Notes under the pieces: generated by a model
Databases searched by the model: none
Told to the model about the DNA's origin: nothing
What the model saw: only the letters and a program-made list of their open reading frames with translations
Shown here: positions 49,251 through 58,182 of the stretch, piece by piece
How the letters are laid out: every line of letters begins with the position of its first letter
Numbering within the stretch: position 1 is the first letter of the stretch
Made by a program: the position numbers and the translations under genes
Assembly (NCBI RefSeq): GCF_016598615.1
Contig: NZ_CP066831.1
Coordinates: 5,518,001 to 5,582,000, forward strand
DNA: 64,000 nucleotides
Direction of reading: 5' to 3'
From: Streptomyces liliifuscus
Lineage (GTDB): Bacteria; Actinomycetota; Actinomycetes; Streptomycetales; Streptomycetaceae

Positions 49251-50299
49251 GCTCTTAGCGGTTCCCCGGCAGCAGGTCCGAAACGCCGTCGGTAGGCCGA
49301 CGGGCTGAGCCCGGTCTCGCGGCGCAGCCGGGCCCGCAGGTTGGCGGCGGTGCCGAGACCGCTGCGTTCGGCGACGACGTCCAGTCGTTCCTCGCCGCGT
49401 TCGATGAGCCGGCAGGCCAGTGCCACCCGTTCGCCCGTCAGCCACGCCAGTGGAGTCGTGCCCAGCTGGGCTCGGAAGCGGCGGTGGAGCGTGGCGGGCG
49501 ACACGGCCGCGTGCGTCGCGAGGTCCGCGACCGTCAGCGGTTCGCCGATCCGGGACTGCGCCCAGGCCAGCAGCGGCGCCAGCGACTCGTCCCGTACGTC
49601 GGGCAGGGGGCGTTCGACGAACTGCCGCTGCCCGCCGTCGCGATGGGCGGCGAAGACGAGCCGCCGGGACACGGCGTTCGCGATCTCGGCGCCGTGGTCG
49701 CGGCGCACGATGTGCAGGCCGAGGTCGAGCGCGGCCGCGCTGCCCGCCGCGGTCAGCACGTCCCCTTCGTCGACGAAGAGCACGTCCGGCTCCAGCAGAA
49801 CCTTCGGGTGGAGCTCCCGGAAGAGGTCGGCCCAGCGCCAGTGGGTGGTGGCCCGGCGCCCGTCCAGGATTCCGGCCTCGGCGAGCGCGAAGCTCCCGGT
49901 GCACAGGCTCACGACACGGGCCCCGCGGGTGTGGGTGCGCCGGACGGCGTCGAGTACGGCCTCACCGCGCGGCACGACGTTGTCGGGGCGGCCGGGGACG
50001 ACAAGGGTGTCCGCGTCGTCCACCGCTTCGAGCCCGGGCACCCCGCTCAGCGTGAAGAAGCCGTGGTTCATCCGGACCCCGGGGGTGGGCGTGCACAGCG
50101 TCAGCTCGTACAGGGGCTGGGGCAGGCCCAGTTCGGGCCTCGGCAGTCCGAACAGTTCGGTCGCGACGCCGACTTCGAAGGGGTTCGTGCCCTCGTCGAC
50201 GATCACGGCGACGCGGTGCGGTCGGCGTCCCGGAGACGGAGAGGGAGACGGACGCGGAGACGGACGCGGAGCATGGCGCTGCGAGGATCCTTGCGGCAT
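49247..50299 (-). CDS. GlxA-type AraC-family regulator with DJ-1/PfpI domain
   Basis: A 350-residue regulator. A low-complexity Arg/Pro/Ser start (1-28) precedes a class I glutamine amidotransferase-like DJ-1 domain (about 30-190, with VVSLCTGSFALAEAG holding the nucleophile-like Cys) and a C-terminal AraC HTH (TVADLATHAAVSPATLHRRF, ERLDVVAERSGLGTAANLRARLRRETGLSP). The DJ-1 domain usually senses a ligand rather than catalysing. It is divergent from a cupin gene only 52 nt away, the likely target. Confidence 0.9.
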   Translation of the reverse strand: MPQGSSQRHAPRPSPRPSPSPSPGRRPHRVAVIVDEGTNPFEVGVATELFGLPRPELGLPQPLYELTLCTPTPGVRMNHGFFTLSGVPGLEAVDDADTLVVPGRPDNVVPRGEAVLDAVRRTHTRGARVVSLCTGSFALAEAGILDGRRATTHWRWADLFRELHPKVLLEPDVLFVDEGDVLTAAGSAAALDLGLHIVRRDHGAEIANAVSRRLVFAAHRDGGQRQFVERPLPDVRDESLAPLLAWAQSRIGEPLTVADLATHAAVSPATLHRRFRAQLGTTPLAWLTGERVALACRLIERGEERLDVVAERSGLGTAANLRARLRRETGLSPSAYRRRFGPAAGEPLRA

Positions 50300-50351
50300 G
50301 TGCGATTTCTAGCACTCGTACGCCCCGGCCGTCCCGCCGCACGATGGACCC

Positions 50352-50753
50352 ATGGCCCAGAACAGCGAACCCGTCTCCCTCGCCGCCGCGCTCGCCTCCT
50401 TCGACGACCTGTGGAGCCCGCGCATCGTCACCGCCGTCAACGACTACGACGTACGCCTCGCGAAGGTCGAGGGCGAGCACGTCTGGCACACCCACGACCA
50501 CACCGACGAGTTCTTCCTGGTCGTGGAGGGCGAACTGCGCATCGCCCTGCGCGAGTCCGGCGGTGAGCGCACGGTGGTCCTGCCTCAGGGCTCGCTCTTC
50601 ACGGTCCCGCGGGGGACCGAGCACAAGCCGAGTTCGCCCTCCGGCGCGGCGATCATCGTCATTGAGCCCACCGGCACGCTGTCGGTCGGGGACCGCCATG
50701 AGGAGGTCCCCGACCATGTGGACGCCACCACCGGGCACGTGCTGAACAGCTGA
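50352..50753 (+). CDS. Cupin-domain protein
   Basis: A 133-residue single cupin with metal ligands in EHVWHTHDHTDEFFLVVEGEL (two or three His plus Glu) and a second motif PQGSLFTVPRGTEHKP. The catalytic role, if any, is unknown. It is divergent from the GlxA-type regulator. Tandem repeats follow its stop. Confidence 0.88.
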   Translation: MAQNSEPVSLAAALASFDDLWSPRIVTAVNDYDVRLAKVEGEHVWHTHDHTDEFFLVVEGELRIALRESGGERTVVLPQGSLFTVPRGTEHKPSSPSGAAIIVIEPTGTLSVGDRHEEVPDHVDATTGHVLNS

Positions 50754-50759
50754 TTCGTA

Positions 50760-50851
50760 CGGCGGTCGGATGCCGTGGCCGTCGGCGGTCGGACGTAGTG
50801 GCCGCCGGCGGTCAGATGTCGTGGCCGTCGGCGATCAGACGCCGTAACCGT
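50760..50851. repeat. Four tandem 23-bp repeats running into the DUF6458 gene end
   Basis: Units start at 50760, 50783, 50806 and 50829, each close to CGGCGGTCGGATGCCGTGG plus CCGT. The fourth unit contains the DUF6458 stop codon and last codons, so the others look like duplications of that 3' end. Confidence 0.8.
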
Positions 50852-51080
50852 CGCTGTAGCCGCTGCGGTTGCGCGGCTCCTCGTCGACCACCGGGGCGCC
50901 CGGCCGGACCACGACCCGGCGTCGCTTGGCGATGCTGCTGAACGTCGCCACACCGATCAGTCCGACGATCATGAAGATGATGCCGACCAGGTCGAGGTTG
51001 ACCCCCTGCATGTCCCAGTCGGTCGCGAACGTGAGGATCGCTCCTGTGGCGATCAGAATGATGCACCCGCCCAGGCCCAT
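50835..51080 (-). CDS. DUF6458-like small membrane protein
   Basis: An 81-residue protein with two hydrophobic helices (GLGGCIILIATGAILTFAT and LVGIIFMIVGLIGVATF) separated by DWDMQGVN, and a basic-to-acidic C-terminal tail ending GYSDGYGV. This is the usual DUF6458 pattern in actinobacteria; the role is unknown. AGGAGG lies 9 nt before the ATG. The frame is open far upstream, inside the M18 gene, but that part is out-of-frame shadow. Confidence 0.82.
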   Translation of the reverse strand: MGLGGCIILIATGAILTFATDWDMQGVNLDLVGIIFMIVGLIGVATFSSIAKRRRVVVRPGAPVVDEEPRNRSGYSDGYGV

Positions 51081-51214
51081 GGGTGTCGCCTCCTGTTTGA
51101 AACACAGTTCGTTCCGGGCCCGGAGACCGTGCGGTTCCCGGGTTCGGGGCGAGTACCCGGACCCGGTCCCTCCATGCAGGGGAGATCTCCGCGGCCTGCC
51201 CTCCCGGAACTCGC

Positions 51215-52513
51215 CTATCCCTCCAGGAACCCCACCAGTGAGTTCGCCAGCAGGAACGGGTCGGTGGCGCCGCAGAGTTCGCGGGCGCTGTGCATCGAGA
51301 GGATGGCCACGCCGATGTCGACCGTCTTGATGCCGTGGCGGGCCGCGGTGATGGGACCGATGGTGGTGCCGCAGGGCATGGAGTTGTTGGAGACGAACGT
51401 CTGGAAGGGGACGTCGGCCCTCTCGCAGGCGGCGGCCCACACGGCGCGGCCCGAACCGTCCGTCGCGTAGCGGTTGTTGACGTTCACTTTGAGGATCGGG
51501 CCGCCGCCCGCGCGCGGGTGGTGCGTCGGGTCGTGCCGCTCGGCGTAGTTCGGGTGCACGGCGTGACCCGTGTCGGAGGAGAGGCAGACCGTGCCGGCGA
51601 AGGCACGGGCCCGGTCCTCGTACGAGCCGCCGCGCGCGAACACCGAACGCTCCAGCACGCTGCCGAGCAGCGGCCCGTCCGCTCCCGTGTCCGACTGCGA
51701 TCCGTTCTCCTCGTGGTCGAACGCCGCGAGGACCGGGATGTAGGAGAGGGTTTCGTCGGCCGTCGCCACGGCCGCCAGCGCCGCCGTACCGGCGTGCACG
51801 GACAGCAGGTTGTCCATGCGCGGGCCCGCCAGCAGTTCCTTGTCGCGGCCGAGGTAGGCGGGCGGTTCGATGGAGTGGACCATCAGGTCCCAGCCGGTGG
51901 TCTCGCCCTCGGCCAGTCCCGACTCCTCCTCCAGGAAGCGGATCAGGTCGCCGTCGCGCACGTCGTTGCCCAGGCCCCAGATGGGCTGCAGATGCCGCTG
52001 CTTGTCGAGCTTGAGGCCGTCCGAGGTGACGGACCGGTCCAGGTGGATGGCGAGTTGGGGCACGCGCAGCAGCGGCCGGTCGATGTTCACCAGCCGCGTC
52101 GAGCCGTCCCTGAGCGAGAGCCGTCCGGCCAGGCCCAGGTCCCGGTCGAGCCAGGAGTTGAGGAGCGGGCCGCCGTAGACCTCGACCGCGACCTGCCGCC
52201 AGCCGTGCGCACCGCTGTCCGGGCGCGGTTTCACCCGCAGGTTGGGGGAGTCGGTGTGCGCCCCGACGATGCGGAAGGCGGTGTGCGGCTCGGCGCCCTC
52301 CGGCACGTACCAGGCGACGATCGCGCCCCCGCGCAGCACGTACTTTCCACCGCTCGTCCCGTCCCACGCGTCGGTCTCCGCGACCTGCCGGAAGCCTGCC
52401 TTCTCCAGCCGCTCGGCGGCGTTCGCCACGGCGTGGTACGGGGACGGGCTCACTGCCAGGAAGGACATGAGGTCGTCGGTGTGTCCGCGGTCGAAGCGTG
52501 GGGGTGTGCGCAT
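51215..52513 (-). CDS. M18 family aminopeptidase
   Basis: A 432-residue di-zinc aminopeptidase of the aspartyl aminopeptidase group. Metal-binding and catalytic motifs: VGAHTDSPNLRVKP (first His and Asp), AAFDHEENGSQSDTGADGP (Glu pair), and DTGHAVHPNYAERHDPTHHP. It is a cytosolic tetrahedral complex in relatives and removes N-terminal, often acidic, residues. It may act after the proteasome in peptide recycling; that link is inference. Confidence 0.92.
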   Translation of the reverse strand: MRTPPRFDRGHTDDLMSFLAVSPSPYHAVANAAERLEKAGFRQVAETDAWDGTSGGKYVLRGGAIVAWYVPEGAEPHTAFRIVGAHTDSPNLRVKPRPDSGAHGWRQVAVEVYGGPLLNSWLDRDLGLAGRLSLRDGSTRLVNIDRPLLRVPQLAIHLDRSVTSDGLKLDKQRHLQPIWGLGNDVRDGDLIRFLEEESGLAEGETTGWDLMVHSIEPPAYLGRDKELLAGPRMDNLLSVHAGTAALAAVATADETLSYIPVLAAFDHEENGSQSDTGADGPLLGSVLERSVFARGGSYEDRARAFAGTVCLSSDTGHAVHPNYAERHDPTHHPRAGGGPILKVNVNNRYATDGSGRAVWAAACERADVPFQTFVSNNSMPCGTTIGPITAARHGIKTVDIGVAILSMHSARELCGATDPFLLANSLVGFLEG

Positions 52514-52532
52514 GGGTTCACCTTAACGACGT

Positions 52533-52570
52533 ACGAAGGCCCGCTCCCGGGGATGGGAACGGGCCTTCGT
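52533..52570 (-). terminator. Hairpin between acyl-CoA dehydrogenase and M18 genes
   Basis: ACGAAGGCCCG (52533-52543) and CGGGCCTTCGT (52560-52570) are perfect arms, with an inner TCCC/GGGA. It follows the dehydrogenase gene on the minus strand and lies just before the aminopeptidase start. Confidence 0.65.
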
Positions 52571-52697
52571 GAGGGGTGTGTACAGACGGTGGGACGGGTC
52601 CGGACGTTCGGCGCGAACGTGACGGCTCACGGCCTGGGCGCGGACCCCGCGGGTGCGTGGGGGCACGGGCCTGAGCACCGAGCCCGCGGGTGCGTGG

Positions 52698-52726
52698 GGA
52701 CTGGTCGCGCAGTCCCCCGCGCCCCT
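52698..52726 (-). repeat. Dispersed repeat, single variant copy
   Basis: ACTGGTCGCGCAGTCCCCCG then CGCCCCT is the minus-orientation copy of the intergenic element, with one extra C variant. It sits 36 nt after the large dehydrogenase stop. Confidence 0.7.
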
Positions 52727-52761
52727 GAAGAAGGGCGGCAGCCCTCCGAGGCGGGCCCCGG

Positions 52762-54588
52762 TCAGAACGCCGACTCGTCCAGCTCCATCAGGTCCAGCTC
52801 CACGCCCTCGGCGAGCTTGCGCGCACCGGTGACGCCCGGCAGGACGTTCGCAGCGAAGAACTTCGCCGCGGCGATCTTTCCGGAGTAGAAGGGCCGGTCC
52901 TTCGCCGAGGCCGTCTCCAGCTTCTCGGCGGCGACTGCGGCACCCTTCAGGAGCAGGTAGCCGACGACCACGTCACCCGACGCCATCAGCAGGCGGGTGC
53001 TGTTCAGCCCGACCTTGTAGATGTTCTTGACGTCCTGCTCGGTCGCCGCGAGGTCGGTGAGCATCAGGCCGACGATGGCCTCCAGCTCGACGGCCGCCTT
53101 GGCGAGGTGCTCGCGGGCGCCGGACAGCTCCTCGCCGCCGGTGCCGAGCGCCAGGAACTTCTTGATGTCCTCGGCGAGGGAGTTGAGAGCCGCGCCCTGA
53201 TTGCGGACGATCTTCCGGAAGAAGAAGTCCTGGCCCTGGATCGCGGTCGTGCCCTCGTACAGGGTGTCGATCTTGGCGTCGCGGATGTACTGCTCGATCG
53301 GGTACTCCTGGAGGAACCCGGAGCCGCCGAAGGTCTGCAGGGACTGGGCGAGCTGCTCGTAGCCCTTCTCGGAGCCGTAGCCCTTCACGATCGGCAGGAG
53401 CAGGTCGTTGAGGGCCTCGAGGGCGGACGCGTCCTCGCCCTCGGCCTCCTTGACCTGGATCTCGTCCTGGAGCGCGGCGGTGTGCAGCACCAGGGCGCGC
53501 ATGCCCTCCGCGTACGCCTTCTGCGTCATCAGCGAGCGGCGCACGTCCGGGTGGTGCGTGATGGTGACCTTGGGCGCGGTCTTGTCCATGAACTGCGCGA
53601 GGTCGGGGCCCTGGACGCGCTCCTTGGCGTACTCCAGGGCGTTCAGGTAGCCCGTGGAGAGCGTGGAGATCGCCTTCGTGCCGACCATCATGCGGGCGAA
53701 CTCGATGATGCGGAACATCTGGCGGATGCCGTCGTGCTTGTCGCCGATGAGCCAGCCCTTGGCCGGGTGGCGGTCGCCGAACGTCATCTCGCAGGTGTTG
53801 GAGGCCTTGAGGCCCATCTTGTGCTCGACGTTCGTCGCGTAGGCGCCGTTGCGCTCGCCCAGCTCGCCGGTCTCGAAGTCGAACTCGTACTTCGGGACGA
53901 GGAAGAGGGACAGGCCCTTGGTGCCGGGCCCGGCGCCCTCGGGACGCGCGAGCACGTAGTGGAGGATGTTCTCCGACATGTCGTGCTCACCGGACGTGAT
54001 GAAGCGCTTGACGCCCTCGATGTGCCAGGAGCCGTCCTCCTGCTCGACCGCCTTGGTGCGGCCCGCGCCCACGTCCGAGCCGGCGTCCGGCTCGGTGAGC
54101 ACCATGGTGGAGCCCCACTGCTTGTCCACGGCGATCTTCGCGATGTGCTTCTGGACCTCGTTGCCCTCGTCGAAGAGGATGCCCGCGAAGGCCGGGCCGG
54201 AGGAGTACATCCACACGGCGGGGTTGGCGCCGAGCACCAGCTCCGCGTACGCCCAGATCAGGGAGCGGGGGGCGGTGGTGCCGCCGATCTCCTCGGGCAG
54301 GCCGAGCCGCCAGTACTCGGAGTCCATGAAGGCCTGGTAGGACTTCTTGAAGGACGCCGGGACGGGCGCGGTGTTGGTCTCCGGGTCGAATACCGGGGGG
54401 TTGCGGTCGGCGTCCGCGAAGGACTCCGCCAGCTCGTTCTCCGAGAGGCGGGTCAGTTCTTCGAGGATGCTCTTGGCGGTCTCGGTGTCCATCTCCGCGA
54501 ACGGGCCGGTGCCGTACAGCTTGTCGCGCCCGAGCACCTCGAAGAGGTTGAACTCGATGTCGCGGAGATTCGACTTGTAGTGCCCCAT
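52762..54588 (-). CDS. Acyl-CoA dehydrogenase, long FadE-type (608 aa)
   Basis: This is a 608-residue acyl-CoA dehydrogenase of the longer class. It has an N-terminal extension (MGHYKSNLRDIEFNLFEVLG), a central ACAD domain (STMVLTEPDAGSDVGAGRTKA, FITSGEHD, EHKMGLKASNTCEMTFGD), and GGSGFLQEYPIEQYIRDAKIDTLYEGTTAIQGQDF with the FAD/substrate residues and catalytic-Glu region. An extra C-terminal DUF-like helical domain covers about 470-608. It catalyses the first step of beta-oxidation, probably on long chains. An inverted repeat lies upstream. Confidence 0.92.
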   Translation of the reverse strand: MGHYKSNLRDIEFNLFEVLGRDKLYGTGPFAEMDTETAKSILEELTRLSENELAESFADADRNPPVFDPETNTAPVPASFKKSYQAFMDSEYWRLGLPEEIGGTTAPRSLIWAYAELVLGANPAVWMYSSGPAFAGILFDEGNEVQKHIAKIAVDKQWGSTMVLTEPDAGSDVGAGRTKAVEQEDGSWHIEGVKRFITSGEHDMSENILHYVLARPEGAGPGTKGLSLFLVPKYEFDFETGELGERNGAYATNVEHKMGLKASNTCEMTFGDRHPAKGWLIGDKHDGIRQMFRIIEFARMMVGTKAISTLSTGYLNALEYAKERVQGPDLAQFMDKTAPKVTITHHPDVRRSLMTQKAYAEGMRALVLHTAALQDEIQVKEAEGEDASALEALNDLLLPIVKGYGSEKGYEQLAQSLQTFGGSGFLQEYPIEQYIRDAKIDTLYEGTTAIQGQDFFFRKIVRNQGAALNSLAEDIKKFLALGTGGEELSGAREHLAKAAVELEAIVGLMLTDLAATEQDVKNIYKVGLNSTRLLMASGDVVVGYLLLKGAAVAAEKLETASAKDRPFYSGKIAAAKFFAANVLPGVTGARKLAEGVELDLMELDESAF

Positions 54589-54689
54589 GGCGACGGCTCC
54601 GTTAAAGATCGGGGAGGTGGGTGAGTCCTCGGTGACGAGTCCTCGTACCTGGTTCGAGTCTGGTGCGCATCTGGTTCACGTACCAACTA

Positions 54690-54708
54690 GTAGCTACGAT
54701 GATGCTAC
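54690..54708. promoter_or_regulatory. Inverted repeat GTAGC-N9-GCTAC upstream of the large dehydrogenase
   Basis: Perfect 5-bp arms in an unusually AT-rich stretch (about 54675-54730) roughly 100 nt before the dehydrogenase start. It is a likely promoter/operator; the regulator is unknown. Confidence 0.4.
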
Positions 54709-54864
54709 CCGTCGGTAATAAGAATCAACCCCTGATTGCCCAAGTGTGAGCAGGGTCTACATTTCGGGGTCCACCTTCGGGTGGGAGCGCACGACTCCGC
54801 CACCTGTTCGAGGAAATCCGCCGGGGGCGACCGGGCGGGCCGCCCCGCCAGTACTCTTGCCCCC

Positions 54865-55362
54865 ATGTACGGCTACGACCAGAACGTGGGACCGGGGCAG
54901 CAGCAGTACACGCAGTCCCAGCCGCCGCCGCAGCAGCAGATGCCCGGTGGTGTCGGCGGGGTCGGCGGATACGGCCAGCAGCCGCCGCTCTATCCCGAGC
55001 CGTCGCCGCCGTCGCTCGCCGACGCGGTGCGCGCGTTCACCACGGGGTCGCTGACCCCCGAGGACTTCCAGCAGGTCTTCGCCACCTCCAAGGTCTACTG
55101 CCCGCGCGGTGACAACCCCGGTTTCCTGGCGCTGCACAACACCCAGCAGCCCGTGATCCCGATGTTCACCTCGCTCAAGGAGCTGCGCCGGTACGCCGGC
55201 AAGGAGTCCAAGTACTTCGTGGTCATCGGCGCCGAGGTGATCGACCTGCTCCCCACCGGCTACGGCTTCGTCCTCGACATGGAGGGCGAGCACCGCATCG
55301 TCTTCGACGCGAAGGCGGTCGAACAGATGGTCGACTTCGCCATGCGCCGGATGTACGGCTGA
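54865..55362 (+). CDS. SseB-like domain protein
   Basis: A 165-residue protein. The first 50 residues are Gln/Gly/Pro-rich and disordered. Residues 55-165 resemble the SseB-type N-terminal domain (SLADAVRAFTTGSLTPEDFQ, PVIPMFTSLKELRRYAGKES, VIDLLPTGYGFVLDMEGEHRIV). SseB-like proteins in actinobacteria have no settled function; some relate to type VII secretion loci, which is not the case here. The ATG at 54865 is the only good start. A perfect hairpin follows. Confidence 0.82.
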   Translation: MYGYDQNVGPGQQQYTQSQPPPQQQMPGGVGGVGGYGQQPPLYPEPSPPSLADAVRAFTTGSLTPEDFQQVFATSKVYCPRGDNPGFLALHNTQQPVIPMFTSLKELRRYAGKESKYFVVIGAEVIDLLPTGYGFVLDMEGEHRIVFDAKAVEQMVDFAMRRMYG

Positions 55363-55500
55363 CCGCGACCGCTCCACAGGCGGCCCACAGACACCGCCCC
55401 GCGCAGACGGCAAGCGCGTACTGCCCCGTACGGCCCGCCCGCACGACCGGCCCGTACATCCGGCTCGTGCAACCGGCCCGCACGACCCGCTCCACACCTG

Positions 55501-55528
55501 ACGCCCGGAGGGAATGCCCTCCGGGCGT
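55501..55528 (+). terminator. Terminator after the SseB-like gene
   Basis: ACGCCCGGAGGG and CCCTCCGGGCGT form a perfect 12-bp stem with loop AATG, followed by TCTGCGTT. Confidence 0.8.
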
Positions 55529-55548
55529 TCTGCGTTCCAGGTGGCAGA

Positions 55549-55575
55549 AAGTTCGAGATTCAACTAAACTTCGAG
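55549..55575. promoter_or_regulatory. Direct repeats AA(G/C)TTCGAG before the pirin gene
   Basis: AAGTTCGAG (55549-55557) and AACTTCGAG (55567-55575) are 18 bp apart in an AT-rich promoter-like stretch. They end 17 nt before the pirin ATG, so a bound regulator would block transcription or the ribosome site. Confidence 0.45.
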
Positions 55576-55592
55576 CACAAGGAGGTACCGAC

Positions 55593-56564
55593 ATGCCTGC
55601 AGTGACCGTCGAGAACCCGCTGACCCTGCCCCGTGTGGCCGCGTCGACCGAGGCCGTGGCACGTCCTGTGCTCGCCGTGACCACCGCGCCGAGCGGATTC
55701 GAGGGTGAGGGCTTCCCGGTCCGCCGCGCGTTCGCCGGGATCAACTACCGCCATCTCGACCCGTTCATCATGATGGACCAGATGGGTGAGGTGGAGTACG
55801 CGCCGGGCGAGCCCAAGGGCACCCCCTGGCACCCCCACCGCGGCTTCGAGACCGTGACCTACATCATCGACGGCGTCTTCGACCACCAGGACTCCAACGG
55901 TGGCGGCGGCACCATCACCAACGGCGACACCCAGTGGATGACCGCGGGCTCGGGCCTCCTGCACATCGAGGCCCCGCCGGAGGCGCTCGTCATGTCCGGC
56001 GGTCTCTTCCACGGGCTCCAGCTGTGGGTGAACCTGCCGGCCAAGGACAAGATGATGGCGCCGCGCTACCAGGACATCCGCGGCGGCTCGGTCCAGCTGC
56101 TCAGCACGCCCGACGGCGGCGCGCTCCTGCGCGTCATCGCCGGTGAGCTGGACGGCCACCAGGGTCCCGGCATCACGCACACGCCGATCACCATGATCCA
56201 CGCGACCGTGGCGCCCGGTGCCGAGCTCACCCTCCCGTGGCGCGAGGACTTCAACGCCCTCGCGTACGTGATGGCGGGCCGCGGCAGTGTCGGTACGGAC
56301 CGTCGCCCGGTCCACACGGGCCAGACGACCGTCTTCGGCGCGGGTTCCTCGCTGACCGTCCGCGCGGACGAGAAGCAGGACGCCAACACCCCGGACCTGG
56401 AGGTCGTCATCCTGGGCGGCCAGCCGATCCGGGAGCCGATGGCCCACTACGGCCCGTTCGTGATGAACACCCGCGAGGAACTGCAGCAGGCCTTCGACGA
56501 CTTCCAGAAGGGCCGCCTCGGCACGATCCCGGCGGTGCACGGGATGACGGAGGGCGGGCTGTAG
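55593..56564 (+). CDS. Pirin family protein
   Basis: A 323-residue bicupin. The metal-binding N-terminal motif is HLDPFIMMDQMGEVEYAPG ... WHPHRGFETVTYIIDG with HxH and further His/Glu in the same cupin, typical of pirins. The C-terminal cupin lacks the metal set. Some bacterial pirins act as quercetinases or bind pyruvate dehydrogenase E1; no such role is shown here. GGAGG lies 7 nt before the ATG. Confidence 0.92.
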   Translation: MPAVTVENPLTLPRVAASTEAVARPVLAVTTAPSGFEGEGFPVRRAFAGINYRHLDPFIMMDQMGEVEYAPGEPKGTPWHPHRGFETVTYIIDGVFDHQDSNGGGGTITNGDTQWMTAGSGLLHIEAPPEALVMSGGLFHGLQLWVNLPAKDKMMAPRYQDIRGGSVQLLSTPDGGALLRVIAGELDGHQGPGITHTPITMIHATVAPGAELTLPWREDFNALAYVMAGRGSVGTDRRPVHTGQTTVFGAGSSLTVRADEKQDANTPDLEVVILGGQPIREPMAHYGPFVMNTREELQQAFDDFQKGRLGTIPAVHGMTEGGL

Positions 56565-56617
56565 TCGCCCGTTCGACGCCGGGTCCGCGATCGGCCCGCT
56601 GTTCGGTACCGCATGAG

Positions 56618-56658
56618 AAGGCCCGAAGCCGCAGGTTCGTCCTGCGGCTTCGGGCCTT
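56618..56658. terminator. Bidirectional terminator, 18-bp perfect stem
   Basis: Arms 56618-56635 and 56641-56658 are perfectly complementary around loop TTCGT, with AAGG/CCTT ends giving T runs on both strands. It lies between the convergent pirin and P450 genes. Confidence 0.9.
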
Positions 56659-56699
56659 TCTCGTCGCGTGCGGACAGCCGCGGGTTTCGTTGTGTGCGC

Positions 56700-58103
56700 T
56701 CAGCCGCGGGCCCGCAGCCGTACGCGTGCGGGTCCCGTCGCCTGGAGGGTGATTCCGGCTGTCAGCGGGACCTCCGTGTCCACCGCCTCCAGTTCGTACG
56801 AGCGCAGCAGGGCCGCCAGGGCCAGTACGGACTCCAGCATCGAGAAGTGCTGGCCGATGCAGGCGCGCGGGCCGCCGCCGAAGGGGAACCAGGCGTAGCG
56901 GTGGCGGGCCGCCTCCCGCTCGGGGGTGAAGCGGTCGGGGTCGAAGCGCTCCGGCTCGTCCCACAGGTCCGGGTGGCGGTGGGTGACCCAGGGCAGGACC
57001 AGGACGTCCGCGCCCGCCGGGATCAGATGCCCGTCGACCTCCGCGGCTCCGACCGACCGGCGGCCGACCACCGGAGCGGCCGGGTACAGCCGCATGGCCT
57101 CCTTCAGCACCCTTGTCAGATACGGGAGTTCGTCGAGGTCGGCGGCCGAGGGCGCCCGCCCCGACGGCAGCCGGTCGGCCTCCTCGTGGGCCCGCTTCTG
57201 GGCCTCGGGGTGACAGGCGAGGAGATGGAGCGCGAAGGCCATGGACGTGGCGGTCGTCTCGTGGCCCGCCACCAGGAAGACCAGCACCTGGTCGCGGAGT
57301 TCGGCCGCGTCGAGGCTGCCGTCCTGCTCGCTGCTCGCCCGGGACAGCAGGGAGAGCAGGTCGTCGCCCTCGGCGGAGGCGGTTCCGGCGGAGGCCGCTG
57401 CGGCCGTCGCCTCGGCCGCCCTGCGCTCCGCGATGATCCGGTCGCAGACCGCGTACACGGCCTGGGACGCCGCCTCGGCCCGGCGGTTGGAGGGAAGGGG
57501 CCAAGAGCGTGGCGGGTTGACGGGGGAGAAGCCGCGCCGCGTCACATACTCGCTGACCACGGGGAAGTTGTCGTGGATGACGTCGACCGCGGCCTCGACG
57601 TCCGCGCCGAACAGGATGCGGGAGACCGTGCGCAGCGCGAGCCGGTCCATCTCCCGCACCACGTCGACCACTCCGCCGGCCGCGTCCCGCCAGCGCTCGA
57701 CCGTGCCGTCGGCCTCCAGCGTGACCGCCGTGGCATAGCTGTCCACCTGCCGTTTCGTGAACAGCGGCTGGATCAGCCGGCGTTGGCGCAGATAGTCGGC
57801 GTCCTGCGCGGTGAGCAGGCCGTTGCCGGCGGACCGCCGCAGCTCCTCGTAGAACTGGTTGTCCTTGCGGAAGTTGGCCGCCTGCGAGGCGAGGATCTGC
57901 TGCACGCCCTCCGGGGAGAACACGCAGTGCAGCACGGTGCGGGCTCCCGGCGGGCCCGCGGAGAGACGCACCACGTCGCCGTGGTCCCGCCGGGCGCGGA
58001 GGAAGACGTCCAGCGAATCGCGCCGGAGGTCGAGTGCCGAGCCGAGCAGGGGGAGGCCTTTGGGCCCTGGTATCTCAGTGATGGCGGCCATGGTTCGCAT
58101 CAT
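56700..58103 (-). CDS. Cytochrome P450
   Basis: A 467-residue heme monooxygenase without signal or membrane helix. Landmarks: the PGPKGLPLLGSALDL start, I-helix AGHETTATS, K-helix EAMR in LKEAMRLYP, and the heme loop FPFGGGPRACIGQHF with the Cys ligand. The ExxR and proline-rich start resemble CYP102-heme/CYP110-type fatty-acid-like P450s more than CYP105. No ferredoxin gene is adjacent, so electrons must come from elsewhere. Starts at 58103, 58100 or 58091 (MAAITEIPGPKG) are possible. Confidence 0.93.
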   Translation of the reverse strand: MMRTMAAITEIPGPKGLPLLGSALDLRRDSLDVFLRARRDHGDVVRLSAGPPGARTVLHCVFSPEGVQQILASQAANFRKDNQFYEELRRSAGNGLLTAQDADYLRQRRLIQPLFTKRQVDSYATAVTLEADGTVERWRDAAGGVVDVVREMDRLALRTVSRILFGADVEAAVDVIHDNFPVVSEYVTRRGFSPVNPPRSWPLPSNRRAEAASQAVYAVCDRIIAERRAAEATAAAASAGTASAEGDDLLSLLSRASSEQDGSLDAAELRDQVLVFLVAGHETTATSMAFALHLLACHPEAQKRAHEEADRLPSGRAPSAADLDELPYLTRVLKEAMRLYPAAPVVGRRSVGAAEVDGHLIPAGADVLVLPWVTHRHPDLWDEPERFDPDRFTPEREAARHRYAWFPFGGGPRACIGQHFSMLESVLALAALLRSYELEAVDTEVPLTAGITLQATGPARVRLRARG

Positions 58104-58182
58104 TGCGCACGGGTCCCCGGACAGGTCCCCCTTTCAGCCCTCCCGGAGCGCCGCCCCGCCTGACGCATGGTCAGGTTGAGGC

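Noticed and set aside
48756..49904. 382-codon version of the LURP-like gene
   Set aside because: The upstream 218 codons run out of frame through the GlxA-type regulator; the ATG at 49250 with a 4-nt overlap is the normal start.
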